A stretch of DNA of 64,000 bases, taken from NCBI GenBank assembly GCA_027488135.1, contig JAIYCH010000104.1:1-64000 (forward strand), given 5' to 3'. This DNA comes from Saprospiraceae bacterium (lineage in GTDB: Bacteria; Bacteroidota; Bacteroidia; Chitinophagales; Saprospiraceae). The notes below the pieces were generated by a model. The model was not told the DNA's origin. It ran no database searches and saw nothing but the letters and a program-made list of their open reading frames with translations. The position numbers were made by a program, and so were the translations under genes. Of this stretch, positions 50,925-60,088 are shown piece after piece (position 1 is the first letter of the stretch; each line of letters opens with the position of its first letter).

Positions 50925-52637
50925 TCAATAAAATATTTCCTTAAAGTAAGAATCGTTTTCCAGCTCCTTTGATGTGCCAGCTGCATATACGGTACCTGAC
51001 TTAACAAGTATTATGCGGTCGCATTTTTCTGCTGTAATGGGATCACTTGTTGAAATAACCACCGTTTTTTCTTTTAAATAAGTAAGAATAAAATTGAATA
51101 CCTTATGGCGTTCCCTTCGATTTAAAAACATAAATTCCCCTTCCGCCAACCAAAGTGCAGGATTAAAAATAAGACTTCTCGCCAAAATAATCTTTGATTT
51201 TGTACTTTTCGAGATATTCCTACCTTCTGAAACTAAGTGGGTTAAATACCCTTTTGGCATTTTTTGAATGATTTCTGTTAATCCTATGGCATCGGCAACT
51301 GGGGTAATTTTTTCGAAATTAACCTCTTTATTACCCATACATATATTATCCAGAATCGTACCGTCTTGAATATTTTCATCTGCTAGAAAATGCCCTACCC
51401 TACATCGGATGGAGTTAATATTTAATGAGCCAACGGGCATTTCATTAAATAAAAGCTGACCTTTAACATCTGTATAAAGATTGGACAAAATATGTAAAAG
51501 CGTAGATTTACCTGCATTGGCATCCCCGGCAAGACAAATTTTTTCCCCTGCACTAATTTTAAAGTTTATATTTCGCAATGACGGTGCTTCGTCAGGCTCG
51601 TAAGAAAAGGATAAGTCCTTTCCTTCCAGGGAAATACCCATTTGATTGGGTGGAAAATAAAGTAATTCTCCGTCTTCCCTTTCTAATGGCAAGTCCATTA
51701 TTTCCCCCATTTTTTCTAGGGCCGTGAGCACATCATAAACACTTTCCATAGTCAAAATAAGTTTTTCCACCGAAGCGATAACTAAAATCACAATAATTTC
51801 AGCTGCAACAAACTGTCCAATATTAATCTGATTTTCAATAACTAAATAGGCGCCTAAAGTAAGTAAAGTAGCCGTCAAAATAGTTTCAAATATGACTACC
51901 GTGCTGTACTGAGTAATTAAAATTTTAAAATGCGCCTTTCTGTTGTCAACATAATTAGACGCTAATTTATCTGTAGTAATGAGGGGATCAGCTCTATTGG
52001 CCGTAATTTTAAAATCGTACATAGACCTAGCAATTTCCTCGAGCCAATGCGCTACCGCATACTTATATTTCGATTCCATTAAACTGGTCTTTAGTCCAAT
52101 GGGTCCCGTAAATCTGAATATTAAAAATAAAATGACAATTAATATGAAACTAAAAAAAACAAAAAATGGATGATAAAAAGAAATGAGTAGCAACCCTATT
52201 AAAATCTGGAAGGACGCACTCGAAAAATCAATGAGTATCTTCGGAATGCCTTTTTGAAGCGTTAATGTATCGAAAAACCGATTCATTAACTCCGGCGGAT
52301 ACTTTTTCGTAAGTCCCTCCAGTTTAAATCGGGGAAGCCTGAAACTAAAATCCAGAGCCGATCTTAAAAAAATTCGTTGCAAGATAACTTCTACCACTGA
52401 TAATTGCATTATCTTTAATATACCTGTAAAAGCTACGCCTAATGTCACAATACCCAGTAAAATAAATAAGGCACTAGATACACTTCCACCAGCAATTAAT
52501 CCAATAATAGCCTGAATACCCAATGGTAAACTTAAAGTTATGATCCCTGCTAAAACAGCATATACATAAACGTAGATGATATCTTGCCGGTCTAATTCCA
52601 GCATTCTTAATAATCGTTTAAATGGCGTATATTTCAT
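50925..52637 (-). CDS. ABC exporter (membrane + nucleotide-binding domains) with degenerate ATPase motifs
   Basis: About 570 residues from ATG 52635-52637 (MKYTPFKRLLRMLELDRQDI resembles this family's N-terminus). Six membrane helices (residues 15-310) without a C39 peptidase domain are followed by an ATPase domain. Walker A is kept (GDANAGKST near 370), but the other motifs are altered. The Q-loop lacks its Gln (VGHFLADENIQDGTILDNI). The signature is V-S-E-G-R-N-I-S-K-S-T in place of LSGGQ. Walker B reads A-L-W-L-A-E-G instead of L-L-D-E-P. The H-loop is I-S-T-S-D without the His. In operon with HlyD and TolC. Substrate unknown. ATP hydrolysis is doubtful from the sequence. Confidence 0.9.
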   Translation of the reverse strand: MKYTPFKRLLRMLELDRQDIIYVYVYAVLAGIITLSLPLGIQAIIGLIAGGSVSSALFILLGIVTLGVAFTGILKIMQLSVVEVILQRIFLRSALDFSFRLPRFKLEGLTKKYPPELMNRFFDTLTLQKGIPKILIDFSSASFQILIGLLLISFYHPFFVFFSFILIVILFLIFRFTGPIGLKTSLMESKYKYAVAHWLEEIARSMYDFKITANRADPLITTDKLASNYVDNRKAHFKILITQYSTVVIFETILTATLLTLGAYLVIENQINIGQFVAAEIIVILVIASVEKLILTMESVYDVLTALEKMGEIMDLPLEREDGELLYFPPNQMGISLEGKDLSFSYEPDEAPSLRNINFKISAGEKICLAGDANAGKSTLLHILSNLYTDVKGQLLFNEMPVGSLNINSIRCRVGHFLADENIQDGTILDNICMGNKEVNFEKITPVADAIGLTEIIQKMPKGYLTHLVSEGRNISKSTKSKIILARSLIFNPALWLAEGEFMFLNRRERHKVFNFILTYLKEKTVVISTSDPITAEKCDRIILVKSGTVYAAGTSKELENDSYFKEIFY

Positions 52638-52738
52638 GATAGTTTTACTATTAAACAATGTCAAAACATAAGAACCTTTGCTATTGTTCTAAATGGAAGT
52701 TCTAACTCAAACAAAAAAATCTACAAAAAGGCTGATTA

Positions 52739-53653
52739 ATGGAAAAAAAAGTAGTGTTTGAACGCTTCAAAGCTTATCTATTATTGGAACGGGGATTATC
52801 AAATCACACGTATATAAATTACAAACAGGATTTAAACAAATACTTTAGCTTTTTAGAAAATTGTTATCCTCATTTAAAGCCAGAAGACGTAAAACTCCAA
52901 GAATTAGCGGAATTCATTGGAACCTTGACCGATTTAAGACAATCCAGTGCTTCACAGGCAAGGATAACCTCTGCCATTAAGACCTTCTATGCCTGGTTAC
53001 TTTTAGAAGACAAAATTAAAATTAATCCAACCGACTTAATTGAAAGTCCAAAAATCTACAGGAAAATTCCACAGGTTATATCCTTTACAGACATTGAAAA
53101 ACTTTTTCAGCAAATTGATCTAAGTGAACCTACAGGCACCAGAAACAGAGCCATTTTAGAAACTTTATATGCTTCAGGACTAAGGGTCAGTGAATTGTGT
53201 GACGCAAGAATTAGTAATTATTTTCCAAACGAAGGATTTTTGCGGGTTATCGGTAAGGGAGACAAGGAGCGGATTGTCCCTATTGGGGAAGATGCTATTA
53301 GTTACATACAAGACTACCTATCTACCTGGCGAAATCACTTACCTAAGATTTCTGCTTCAGAAACTGATATTTTATTTTTAAATAGGCGTGGAAAGCGACT
53401 TACAAGAATATTTATATACCAGATAGTAAAGGATTTAGCAGAAAAGGCGGGGCTATCATTATTGATAAGCCCGCACACTTTTCGACATTCTTTTGCCACT
53501 CATTTACTTGAAGGGGGAGCCGATTTAAGGGCTATCCAAGAAATGCTTGGGCATGAGTCCATATTAACTACGGAAATATATACCCATTTAGATAACAGCT
53601 ACCTTAGGGAAACCTTAAATCTGTTTCACCCGAGGAACAGGAAATCATCCTAA
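52739..53653 (+). CDS. xerD: Tyrosine recombinase XerD-type
   Basis: 304 residues, normal XerC/D length. The N-terminal SAM-like core-binding domain ends near 95. All catalytic residues are present: R149 (A-S-G-L-R-V-S-E-L), K173 (I-G-K-G-D-K), H246-x-x-R249 (PHTFRHSF), H272 (L-G-H-E-S-I) and nucleophile Y281 (T-T-E-I-Y-T-H-L). Expected role: resolving chromosome dimers at dif. There is no phage or integron context, so a mobile-element role is unlikely. The 3' end overlaps the molybdenum hydroxylase gene by nine bases, convergently. Confidence 0.92.
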   Translation: MEKKVVFERFKAYLLLERGLSNHTYINYKQDLNKYFSFLENCYPHLKPEDVKLQELAEFIGTLTDLRQSSASQARITSAIKTFYAWLLLEDKIKINPTDLIESPKIYRKIPQVISFTDIEKLFQQIDLSEPTGTRNRAILETLYASGLRVSELCDARISNYFPNEGFLRVIGKGDKERIVPIGEDAISYIQDYLSTWRNHLPKISASETDILFLNRRGKRLTRIFIYQIVKDLAEKAGLSLLISPHTFRHSFATHLLEGGADLRAIQEMLGHESILTTEIYTHLDNSYLRETLNLFHPRNRKSS

Positions 53654-55765
53654 ATTCTTTTTAGCCTCTGTAAAAGGCTGGTTATATAATCTATTTCCTG
53701 TGGCTGCAAAAAAGGCATTTGCCACGGCTGCGGCAGCAGGAGGCAAAGCGGGCTCACCCAACCCTGTCGGATCTATTTCATTTTCCACAAAATGAACTTC
53801 TACTGGAAAAGACTCATTTATCTTTATCATTCTGTAAGTATCGAAATTTGATTGTTGAGACTTTCCTTCTTTTATGTCAATATTTCCAAATTGGGCATGG
53901 CCCAATCCGTCGATAATCCCTCCAACAATCTGGTTCTCTGCGCCACTTCTATTCACTATGATGCCACAATCGGCGGCACAATACACCTTTTTTATTACTG
54001 GTTTATTATCTTCCATGACTACCTCAGCGATCATTGCAACGTAAGAGCTGAAGGAGAAATAGGCACTAAAGCCCATAAAAACGCCCTCTTTTTTCTTATC
54101 CCAACCAGAAACCGAACGAACTAATTCTATGGTTTTTTTAAACCTGTTTACATCATAATCTAACTTACCCACTGGATTTGAGGCAGCTTTATCCAACAGA
54201 TTCATTCTAAAATCAATGGGATCTTTCTTCAGATCAAAAGCGACTTCATCGAGAAAACATTGTTCGGCAAAAGCCACAAAATTATGAACGGGCGCACGCC
54301 AGGGTCCTGTCGTTACATTAGATTCTTTGTTATGACCTTCAATTAAAAGATGCTGAATCGCTCCGGCGGGAAAATTATTTTCACGGGTAGGATTGCCGAC
54401 ATTTAAGCCTGCACCTCTAACATGAAAGCCTAAAAATTCACCATTTTTATCTATGGCGGCGCGATAAGTATATTTACAGGCTGGTCTGTAAACCCCACCG
54501 GCCATATCGTCTTCTCTGGTCCATTGAACTTTCACCGGGCTTTTAGCCAAACGGGAAATTTTTGCTGCTTCCTCTGCAAAATCTGAACTTAATCTTCTAC
54601 CGAAACCACCGCCCATTCTGGTCATTTGTACGGTAACGGCTTCAACGGGAAGTCCTAATATTTCTGCTACTTTTGTTTGAGAACGCTGCGGCGTTTGAGA
54701 TGGCCCAATTAATTCCGCTGAACCTTCTTTAACATCAGCAAAGAAGTTCATTGGTTCCATAGCATTATGGGGTAAAAAAGGGCAACTAAAAGATGCTTCA
54801 ATAATTTTATCAGCCTGACTGAAAGCGGTTTCTGTATCGCCATCTGCCCTAAATGCCTTAGTTGGCTTTTGGGTTAGCAAGTCGGTTAACCATTTATCAT
54901 GCTGCGCGGTATTCTCAGCCGCTGTTTTTTGAACCCAGGAAACATCAAGCGCTTTTCGAGCTTTTAAGGCTGTCCAAGTATCATTGGCGACGATAGCAAT
55001 TTTGTCATCAAAAGGGTAAACACCGAAAACACCGGGAATGGCTTTTGAAGCAGCATCGTTTATTTTGTCAGGTATTTGACCGAACCCAGGAGGCCTTGCG
55101 ACCACCGCGTATTTCATCCCTGGCTTTTTTATATCGATACCATAAATGGCTTTTCCTGTAAAAATATCTTTATTATCTACATTGGCAATAGATTTGCCTA
55201 AAAGTCTGAATTCACTTGGCTTTTTGAGTATTACCTTGGTTGGCACTGCTTGTTTCACAGCCTCTGTAGCCAGTTCGGCATAAGAAGCCTTTTGATTATT
55301 CCCAAGAACCTGACTATTTTCAGTTCTCAGACTATCCACTGAAACCTGCCATTTCTGCGCTGCTGCCGCCACCATCATCATTCTTACTGTGGCACCTGCC
55401 TGACGCAAAGTTGCCCAGGACGCCTTCAATGAACCGCTTCCTCCGGCCACCTGACGTTGATATTTTTTACCATCTAAAGGAGCCTGTTCCACTTTAACTT
55501 TTGACCAGTCAGCGTCTAACTCTTCCGCGACAATCATGGGCATAGCCGTTTTAACGCCCTGTCCCACTTCAGGGTTTGGCGAATAAATGGTAATAGAGCC
55601 GTCGGGAGATATCAAAATAAACGGATTGAAAGACAACGCTTCATTTAAACCCGGGGTTGAGGCTGCGGCATTAACGGAAGAAAAACCTAACAATAATCCG
55701 CCACCTGCTACGGCTGTAACCTTTATAAAGGATCTTCTTGATTCTGAAAATTGAGGATTATTCAT
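53645..55765 (-). CDS. Molybdenum hydroxylase large subunit (IorB / aldehyde oxidase type), Tat-exported
   Basis: 706 residues. A twin-arginine signal (E-S-R-R-S-F-I-K-V-T, then hydrophobic A-V-A-G-G-G-L-L-L-G-F) at the start shows periplasmic export. The molybdopterin-binding family is seen in FNPFILISPDGSITIYSPNPEVGQG, then the duplicated MoCo-binding blocks with GGGFGRRLSSDFAEEAA and T-G-P-W-R-A-P. The large subunits of isoquinoline 1-oxidoreductase and related aldehyde dehydrogenases share this layout, with the domain order permuted relative to xanthine oxidase. The active-site Glu near the end (G-L-G-E-P-A-L-P-P-A) is present. Substrate unknown. Starts two bases after the small subunit gene. 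Confidence 0.92.
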   Translation of the reverse strand: MNNPQFSESRRSFIKVTAVAGGGLLLGFSSVNAAASTPGLNEALSFNPFILISPDGSITIYSPNPEVGQGVKTAMPMIVAEELDADWSKVKVEQAPLDGKKYQRQVAGGSGSLKASWATLRQAGATVRMMMVAAAAQKWQVSVDSLRTENSQVLGNNQKASYAELATEAVKQAVPTKVILKKPSEFRLLGKSIANVDNKDIFTGKAIYGIDIKKPGMKYAVVARPPGFGQIPDKINDAASKAIPGVFGVYPFDDKIAIVANDTWTALKARKALDVSWVQKTAAENTAQHDKWLTDLLTQKPTKAFRADGDTETAFSQADKIIEASFSCPFLPHNAMEPMNFFADVKEGSAELIGPSQTPQRSQTKVAEILGLPVEAVTVQMTRMGGGFGRRLSSDFAEEAAKISRLAKSPVKVQWTREDDMAGGVYRPACKYTYRAAIDKNGEFLGFHVRGAGLNVGNPTRENNFPAGAIQHLLIEGHNKESNVTTGPWRAPVHNFVAFAEQCFLDEVAFDLKKDPIDFRMNLLDKAASNPVGKLDYDVNRFKKTIELVRSVSGWDKKKEGVFMGFSAYFSFSSYVAMIAEVVMEDNKPVIKKVYCAADCGIIVNRSGAENQIVGGIIDGLGHAQFGNIDIKEGKSQQSNFDTYRMIKINESFPVEVHFVENEIDPTGLGEPALPPAAAAVANAFFAATGNRLYNQPFTEAKKNLG

Positions 55766-55767
55766 AA

Positions 55768-56229
55768 TTATCGGGCTTTTTGTGCCGCAATATGCACGGC
55801 TTTTCTAATTCTATTATAGGTTCCACAACGGCATATATTCCCTGCTAAGGCTATATCGATATCGGCATCGGAAGGAGAAGGATTTTTATCGAGAAGCGCC
55901 ACGGTCGTCATAATTTGACCCGCTTGACAATACCCGCATTGAGGGACATCCACTTCTTGCCAGGCTTGTTGCACTGGGTGATCACCAGATTCACTTAATC
56001 CTTCAATAGTTACAATTTTTTTTCCTTCAAAAACAGATACGGGAAGAGAGCAGGAGCGCATAGGCTCACCTTCGACTAAAACAGTACATGCACCACATTG
56101 TCCAATGCCACAACCATATTTCGTACCTGTCAGTCCCACAGAATCTCTTAATGCCCATAACAAAGGCATTTCAGGATCTATGTCTAATTTGCGCTTCTTA
56201 CCATTAACATTTAGTGTAATCGCAGCCAT
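55768..56229 (-). CDS. Molybdenum hydroxylase small subunit, two [2Fe-2S] clusters
   Basis: 153 residues, the IorA/CoxS type. First cluster: [14 protein letters not shown] (four Cys with the distal one at S-C-S-L). Second, helical cluster: C-G-Y-C-Q-A-G-Q-I and N-I-C-R-C-G-T-Y. It passes electrons from the Mo centre of the large subunit. No FAD subunit gene and no XdhC-type maturation gene is adjacent, which fits the two-subunit IorAB-like type that uses a periplasmic cytochrome partner. Confidence 0.94.
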   Translation of the reverse strand: MAAITLNVNGKKRKLDIDPEMPLLWALRDSVGLTGTKYGCGIGQCGACTVLVEGEPMRSCSLPVSVFEGKKIVTIEGLSESGDHPVQQAWQEVDVPQCGYCQAGQIMTTVALLDKNPSPSDADIDIALAGNICRCGTYNRIRKAVHIAAQKAR

Positions 56230-56283
56230 GATATATTATTTTTCTGTAAATTTAATCTTTTTTTACACTGAATACTTCCTTAA

Positions 56284-56637
56284 ATGTCTGAAAAAACATT
56301 CCTTCATGAAGATAATATTTTTTCATCGCTTATTTTGAAGAATGAAAAGGATATTATTTCCCAAAATACGAACTTATACACGGAGGAAGAACTTCTAAAC
56401 CTTCTATCCGAACAGATTCAGTACCTAATGGTTCATGATCGGGAACAGTTGTGGAGCCTTTTTTATCGCTTAGATATTACAGACGAATCCCTGCGTTTTG
56501 TGTTAAACAATACCCCCTCTGAACAACAATCCATTGCTTTGGCTAAGTTAGTTTTAGAGAGGCAAAAAAAACGAATGGAGACTAAAATGAAATACCAACA
56601 AGCTCCGATAGAAGATGAAGAATGGCGTAGCTGGTAA
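56284..56637 (+). CDS. Small uncharacterised protein, likely co-expressed with recO
   Basis: 117 residues, acidic and helical, no signal peptide or membrane segment. The pattern T-E-E-E-L-L-N-L-L-S-E-Q-I-Q-Y-L-M-V-H-D-R-E-Q-L-W-S-L-F-Y-R-L-D-I-T-D-E looks like a short Bacteroidota family found near recO. The C-terminus ends in D-E-E-W-R-S-W. I do not recognise a function. The recO ATG comes 17 bases after its stop, so they are probably co-transcribed. Confidence 0.75.
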   Translation: MSEKTFLHEDNIFSSLILKNEKDIISQNTNLYTEEELLNLLSEQIQYLMVHDREQLWSLFYRLDITDESLRFVLNNTPSEQQSIALAKLVLERQKKRMETKMKYQQAPIEDEEWRSW

Positions 56638-56654
56638 ACTAATGTGTGCCATAA

Positions 56655-57377
56655 ATGATAATTAAAACCAAAGGATATGTTTTCCGAACCCTTAAATACG
56701 GAGACCACCAAGTTATTACTGATATTTTTACTGAATCTAACGGTCTTTTAACTTTTATTGTCCCCGGTGCCAGAAAAGGGGGTATTCATTCGAAAGGTAT
56801 ATTTTTGCAGCCCCTGTCTTCCCTCGATTTAATTATCGAGGTACAGGACGGAAAAAATTTACAAAAGATTAAAGAAATCAAATTTGACAGACTATTTACC
56901 AATATTCAAAGCGACCTGCGAAAAGGTGTTATAATTTTGTTTTTAGGTGATGTTTTAAGACATTGTGTGAAGGAAAATGCACCAAATAAAGAACTTTATG
57001 ATTTTATCGATGCTAATCTTCAGTTCCTGGACCAGGCAAACCAGGGATTTTCCAATGTGACCATCTATTTTTTACTGCACCTCACTGCTCATCTGGGATT
57101 TTTCCCTGTGAATGAATGGTCGGAAACCGATAGTTCTTTAAACTTAAAAGAAGGATATTTTGAACCTTTTCAAGAGATCATGGAGTATAACCTGGAGGCT
57201 GAACCGAGCAGACTTTTAGACCAGTTTATGAACATACCTTTGCAGAACATTTCCATCATAAAACTTTCCCGGGACCAGCGTTTATATCTCATCGACAAAA
57301 TAATATGGTATTACAGATTTCATCTTGATTTTTTCCCGGAACTGAAATCGCTTCCCGTTTTAAAAGAAATATTTTAA
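56655..57377 (+). CDS. recO: DNA repair protein RecO
   Basis: 240 residues. The OB-fold N-terminus shows I-I-K-T-K-G-Y-V-F-R-T-L-K-Y-G-D-H and V-P-G-A-R-K-G-G-I-H-S-K-G. The helical C-terminal half, from about 80, has L-H-L-T-A-H-L-G-F-F-P-V-N near 138. The zinc-cysteine cluster of some RecO proteins is absent, as in many Bacteroidota. It works with RecR in RecF-pathway repair. Confidence 0.92.
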   Translation: MIIKTKGYVFRTLKYGDHQVITDIFTESNGLLTFIVPGARKGGIHSKGIFLQPLSSLDLIIEVQDGKNLQKIKEIKFDRLFTNIQSDLRKGVIILFLGDVLRHCVKENAPNKELYDFIDANLQFLDQANQGFSNVTIYFLLHLTAHLGFFPVNEWSETDSSLNLKEGYFEPFQEIMEYNLEAEPSRLLDQFMNIPLQNISIIKLSRDQRLYLIDKIIWYYRFHLDFFPELKSLPVLKEIF

Positions 57378-57445
57378 TTAAGCCTTATTTTTATAAACTC
57401 TTTACCTAATAAGCTATTTATTAAACCAATCAATATTTTAATAAA

Positions 57446-57718
57446 ATGGAACCTTTAAACGACCAGGTAATTGACAGAATAGTGGAAATGGCCTGGGAAG
57501 ACAGAACCTCTTTCGATGGCATTTTCAGACAATTTGGTGTCGCTGAAGCAGACGTTATTGCTATTATGCGTCGCGAAATGCATCCCAATAATTTCAAAAA
57601 ATGGAGAGCAAGGGTTCAAGGTAGAAGCACAAAGCATGAAAAATTGAGGGTAGAGGACGTAAATCGTTTTCATTCCCGAATGCAAAGAACGATTAGCGGA
57701 AACAGGAAATCTAAATAA
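57446..57718 (+). CDS. TIGR03643 family small protein
   Basis: 90 residues, basic. It matches the short conserved family TIGR03643: D-R-I-V-E-M-A-W-E-D-R-T-S-F-D-G-I, F-G-V-A-E-A-D-V, then M-R-R-E-M-H-P-N-N-F-K-K-W-R-A-R-V-Q-G-R. The family looks like a helix-turn-helix-like basic protein of unknown role. Its stop directly abuts the convergent HD-PycTM stop (no bases between). Confidence 0.85.
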   Translation: MEPLNDQVIDRIVEMAWEDRTSFDGIFRQFGVAEADVIAIMRREMHPNNFKKWRARVQGRSTKHEKLRVEDVNRFHSRMQRTISGNRKSK

Positions 57719-58894
57719 TTATCCCGTTATATATATGTAGCCAAAAGCAGAAAGCGCTAGAATAATGCCGTACATAAAAACGGCGTAACAAATTCTTAGA
57801 TATTTATACTTGACTGCCAGTACTTTACCTAAAAAATATAAATCCCTCGTCATAGAGTTATACAGAAAATCATTATCCTGAATCATCTCCATCATACCCT
57901 CCTGAAATTTCTCCATTTCCATATTATAGAAATTACCAAAAAAAAGGAGATTAGCCTTTCTGTCTTTTATGTCCTCATCGGTAACTGTTCCGCTTGTCAC
58001 TTTAGGACGTGTTGATAGTATGGCAAAAACCAGTGACATCAAGCAAACGGCCAGGAGCAGAAAAGTGGGAAAGGCCAGCCTGGGATTCATTTTAAGTTGA
58101 GGGAGCAAATTGGACACCACTATGGAAATGATAATGGCCGAAATGCTCAGCATAATATTTGCCTTATTGTCGGCGATGGCACTTAAGTTTATGTGCGTCC
58201 TGTAAGTAGCTCTAAACATCGTTTCGACGCCCCTACTCACCTCCGGTTCCCTGGCTTTGTTATTTTTCTTTTTATCTTTTCCCTCTTCTGTCGGCGAAAT
58301 GTTGTTTTTATACTTTAAAAGGAATTTGATATTTTTCTCTTTGCCTTCATCAAAAAGAATGCGGGCAGAGGGCGTGTTGTACTTATGAGCAACCATAAAA
58401 TTTAATTCTGCCTGAACGAACTGAATTTCCGGTTGAAACTGATTTTCCGTCAACAACCATTCCTGACGCAATCTATTGGACCTGTCCCAGTAATTTTCAT
58501 TTCCAAGATGCCCAAAATCGGCGTCGCTCATAGCCCCTTCCAACCAATCGGTAGGTTGATGACTTGGTTTTGTGGACAAAATTAAACGTACGACCTTATC
58601 AATCGCTTCGTCCGTTATCTCAGCGGAATTCGCTGCAAACTGTCTGAAAATTTGTACTGATCGCTCCTCGTGATCTTTTGACCCTCCAGAAAATCCTGTG
58701 TCGTGAAAAAGGGCGGACAAGAGCAAAGCCTCTTGCTCTTCATCGGAAGGACACTCAACAGAAACAATCCTTTTTGCCGCAGAAAGCACGTCTTGAACAT
58801 GATTAAAATTATGATATAAATAACTCGGCGGAATATTTTCCAGGAAATGTTTTTCTACAAATGCCGTGGCGGTTTCTATTAATATATCGTTCAT
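57719..58894 (-). CDS. HD-domain / Pycsar effector (PycTM-type) membrane fusion protein
   Basis: 391 residues. The N-terminal HD phosphohydrolase-like domain has Y-H-N-F-N-H32-V-Q-D, the metal pair H64-D65 in A-L-F-H-D-T-G, and a later Asp in M-S-D-A-D-F-G-H. A charged linker (about 195-215) leads to a region with the Pycsar effector (PF18967) pattern: F-R-A-T-Y-R-T-H-I-N-L-S-A-I-A-D-N-K-A-N-I near 222-245, membrane helices at about 240-258 and 270-290, then a cytosolic stretch and a third helix at 365-388. PycTM proteins are activated by cyclic CMP/UMP to damage membranes in phage defence. No cyclase gene is adjacent. Confidence 0.8.
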   Translation of the reverse strand: MNDILIETATAFVEKHFLENIPPSYLYHNFNHVQDVLSAAKRIVSVECPSDEEQEALLLSALFHDTGFSGGSKDHEERSVQIFRQFAANSAEITDEAIDKVVRLILSTKPSHQPTDWLEGAMSDADFGHLGNENYWDRSNRLRQEWLLTENQFQPEIQFVQAELNFMVAHKYNTPSARILFDEGKEKNIKFLLKYKNNISPTEEGKDKKKNNKAREPEVSRGVETMFRATYRTHINLSAIADNKANIMLSISAIIISIVVSNLLPQLKMNPRLAFPTFLLLAVCLMSLVFAILSTRPKVTSGTVTDEDIKDRKANLLFFGNFYNMEMEKFQEGMMEMIQDNDFLYNSMTRDLYFLGKVLAVKYKYLRICYAVFMYGIILALSAFGYIYITG

Positions 58895-58999
58895 CCCTCT
58901 TTTACATTTTCAGATTACTGTCCGTTTTTAACCTTCTCTAAGTTAAGGTTATTCTTTTCAATCACGTAAATTATGAAAAATTACAAATTAAATGTTGAA

Positions 59000-60088
59000 A
59001 TGACTAAAAAAATAGCCTTAATAACGGGAATTACGGGTCAGGATGGCACCTATTTAACTAAATTATTACTTTCAAAAGGATATGAGGTACATGGAATGCA
59101 GCGAAGAACTTCCCGCTTGAATAACGTGAGAATGGATACCATACATCGGGAAGCTGTTGTGGTCAATACCCATCTATTCACTCATTTTGGTGACCTTTCG
59201 GACGCTGGCATGCTTATAAAACTGGTGCAACAGATTCAACCTGACGAGGTGTATCATTTAGCAGCGATGAGTCATGTTCAAGTCAGTTTTGACCAACCGG
59301 AGTACACCGCCGATATAAATGCAACTGGAACATTGAGGTTATTGGAGGCCATAAAAATAGCAGGCCTTTGCCAGAAGACAAAATTTTACCAAGCCTCCAC
59401 GTCGGAACTTTTCGGCAATGCCGGCAGATCGCCTCAAGGTGAAGCAACCCCTTTTCACCCGACTTCACCTTACGCAATTTCCAAATTATTCGCCTATTGG
59501 ATGACCACCAATTACAGAAATTCTTATGGCTTATTTGCCTGCAATGGTATTTTATTTAATCATGAAAGCCCCTTACGCGATGAATCTTTTGTCACCAGAA
59601 AAATTACTATGTCCGTGGCCAAAATAGGTTTAGGAATACAAAATACACTGTATTTGGGAAATCTGAATGCGAAAAGAGATTGGGGGCATGCGGAAGATTA
59701 TGTGGAAGCTATGTGGCTGATGCTTCAGAAAAACAAGCCCGACGATTACGTTATTGCCACAGGTATCTCCACCTCCGTTCGGGAATTTGTTGAAAAATCA
59801 TTTGACATTATCGGCATCAAATTACAATTTGAGGGTACTGGTACAGATGAAAAAGGGTACTGTTTGTCTTCGCAAAACAGCTTATATCCTGTTAAAAAAA
59901 ATAGTTTACTTGTAGCCATTGATCCTCAATTTTATCGACCTACCGACATCGATTGGTTGATAGGCGATACGAAAAAGGCGAAGAAGGATCTGCATTGGGA
60001 AGCCAGAACATCCATAGATTGTCTGGTTCACGAAATGGTGACATCGGATTTACAAGGTGTGCTAAACCAAATAAACACGGTGAAATGA
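59000..60088 (+). CDS. gmd: GDP-mannose 4,6-dehydratase
   Basis: About 362 residues from ATG 59000 (M-T-K-K-I-A-L-I-T-G); an in-frame ATG at 58973 would add nine residues. Short-chain dehydrogenase fold: NADP-loop T-G-I-T-G-Q-D-G-T-Y, H-L-A-A-M-S-H-V-Q-V-S-F, catalytic S-T-S-E-L-F-G, and Y-A-I-S-K with Y/K near 157 and 161. The family motif G-I-L-F-N-H-E-S-P is kept. It makes GDP-4-keto-6-deoxymannose, the precursor for fucose and related sugars. It is fused by a four-base overlap to fcl. Confidence 0.95.
   Translation: MTKKIALITGITGQDGTYLTKLLLSKGYEVHGMQRRTSRLNNVRMDTIHREAVVVNTHLFTHFGDLSDAGMLIKLVQQIQPDEVYHLAAMSHVQVSFDQPEYTADINATGTLRLLEAIKIAGLCQKTKFYQASTSELFGNAGRSPQGEATPFHPTSPYAISKLFAYWMTTNYRNSYGLFACNGILFNHESPLRDESFVTRKITMSVAKIGLGIQNTLYLGNLNAKRDWGHAEDYVEAMWLMLQKNKPDDYVIATGISTSVREFVEKSFDIIGIKLQFEGTGTDEKGYCLSSQNSLYPVKKNSLLVAIDPQFYRPTDIDWLIGDTKKAKKDLHWEARTSIDCLVHEMVTSDLQGVLNQINTVK

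Noticed and set aside
50906-51007. An upstream start for the HlyD-type gene
   Set aside because: It would overlap the ABC gene by about 80 bases and adds a non-conserved leader; ATG 50903-50905 is preferred.
52739-53653. Integrase of a mobile element
   Set aside because: Length and catalytic residues match housekeeping XerD, and there are no att repeats, phage genes or transposase near it.
57446-58894. A complete Pycsar defence operon
   Set aside because: Only the effector-like part is present. No nucleotide cyclase of the PycC type is adjacent, and the neighbouring TIGR03643 gene is not a known Pycsar partner.
59953-60084. An upstream start for the GDP-L-fucose synthase gene
   Set aside because: It would translate a long stretch of gmd in another frame; the ATG overlapping the gmd stop in ATGA is the family start.
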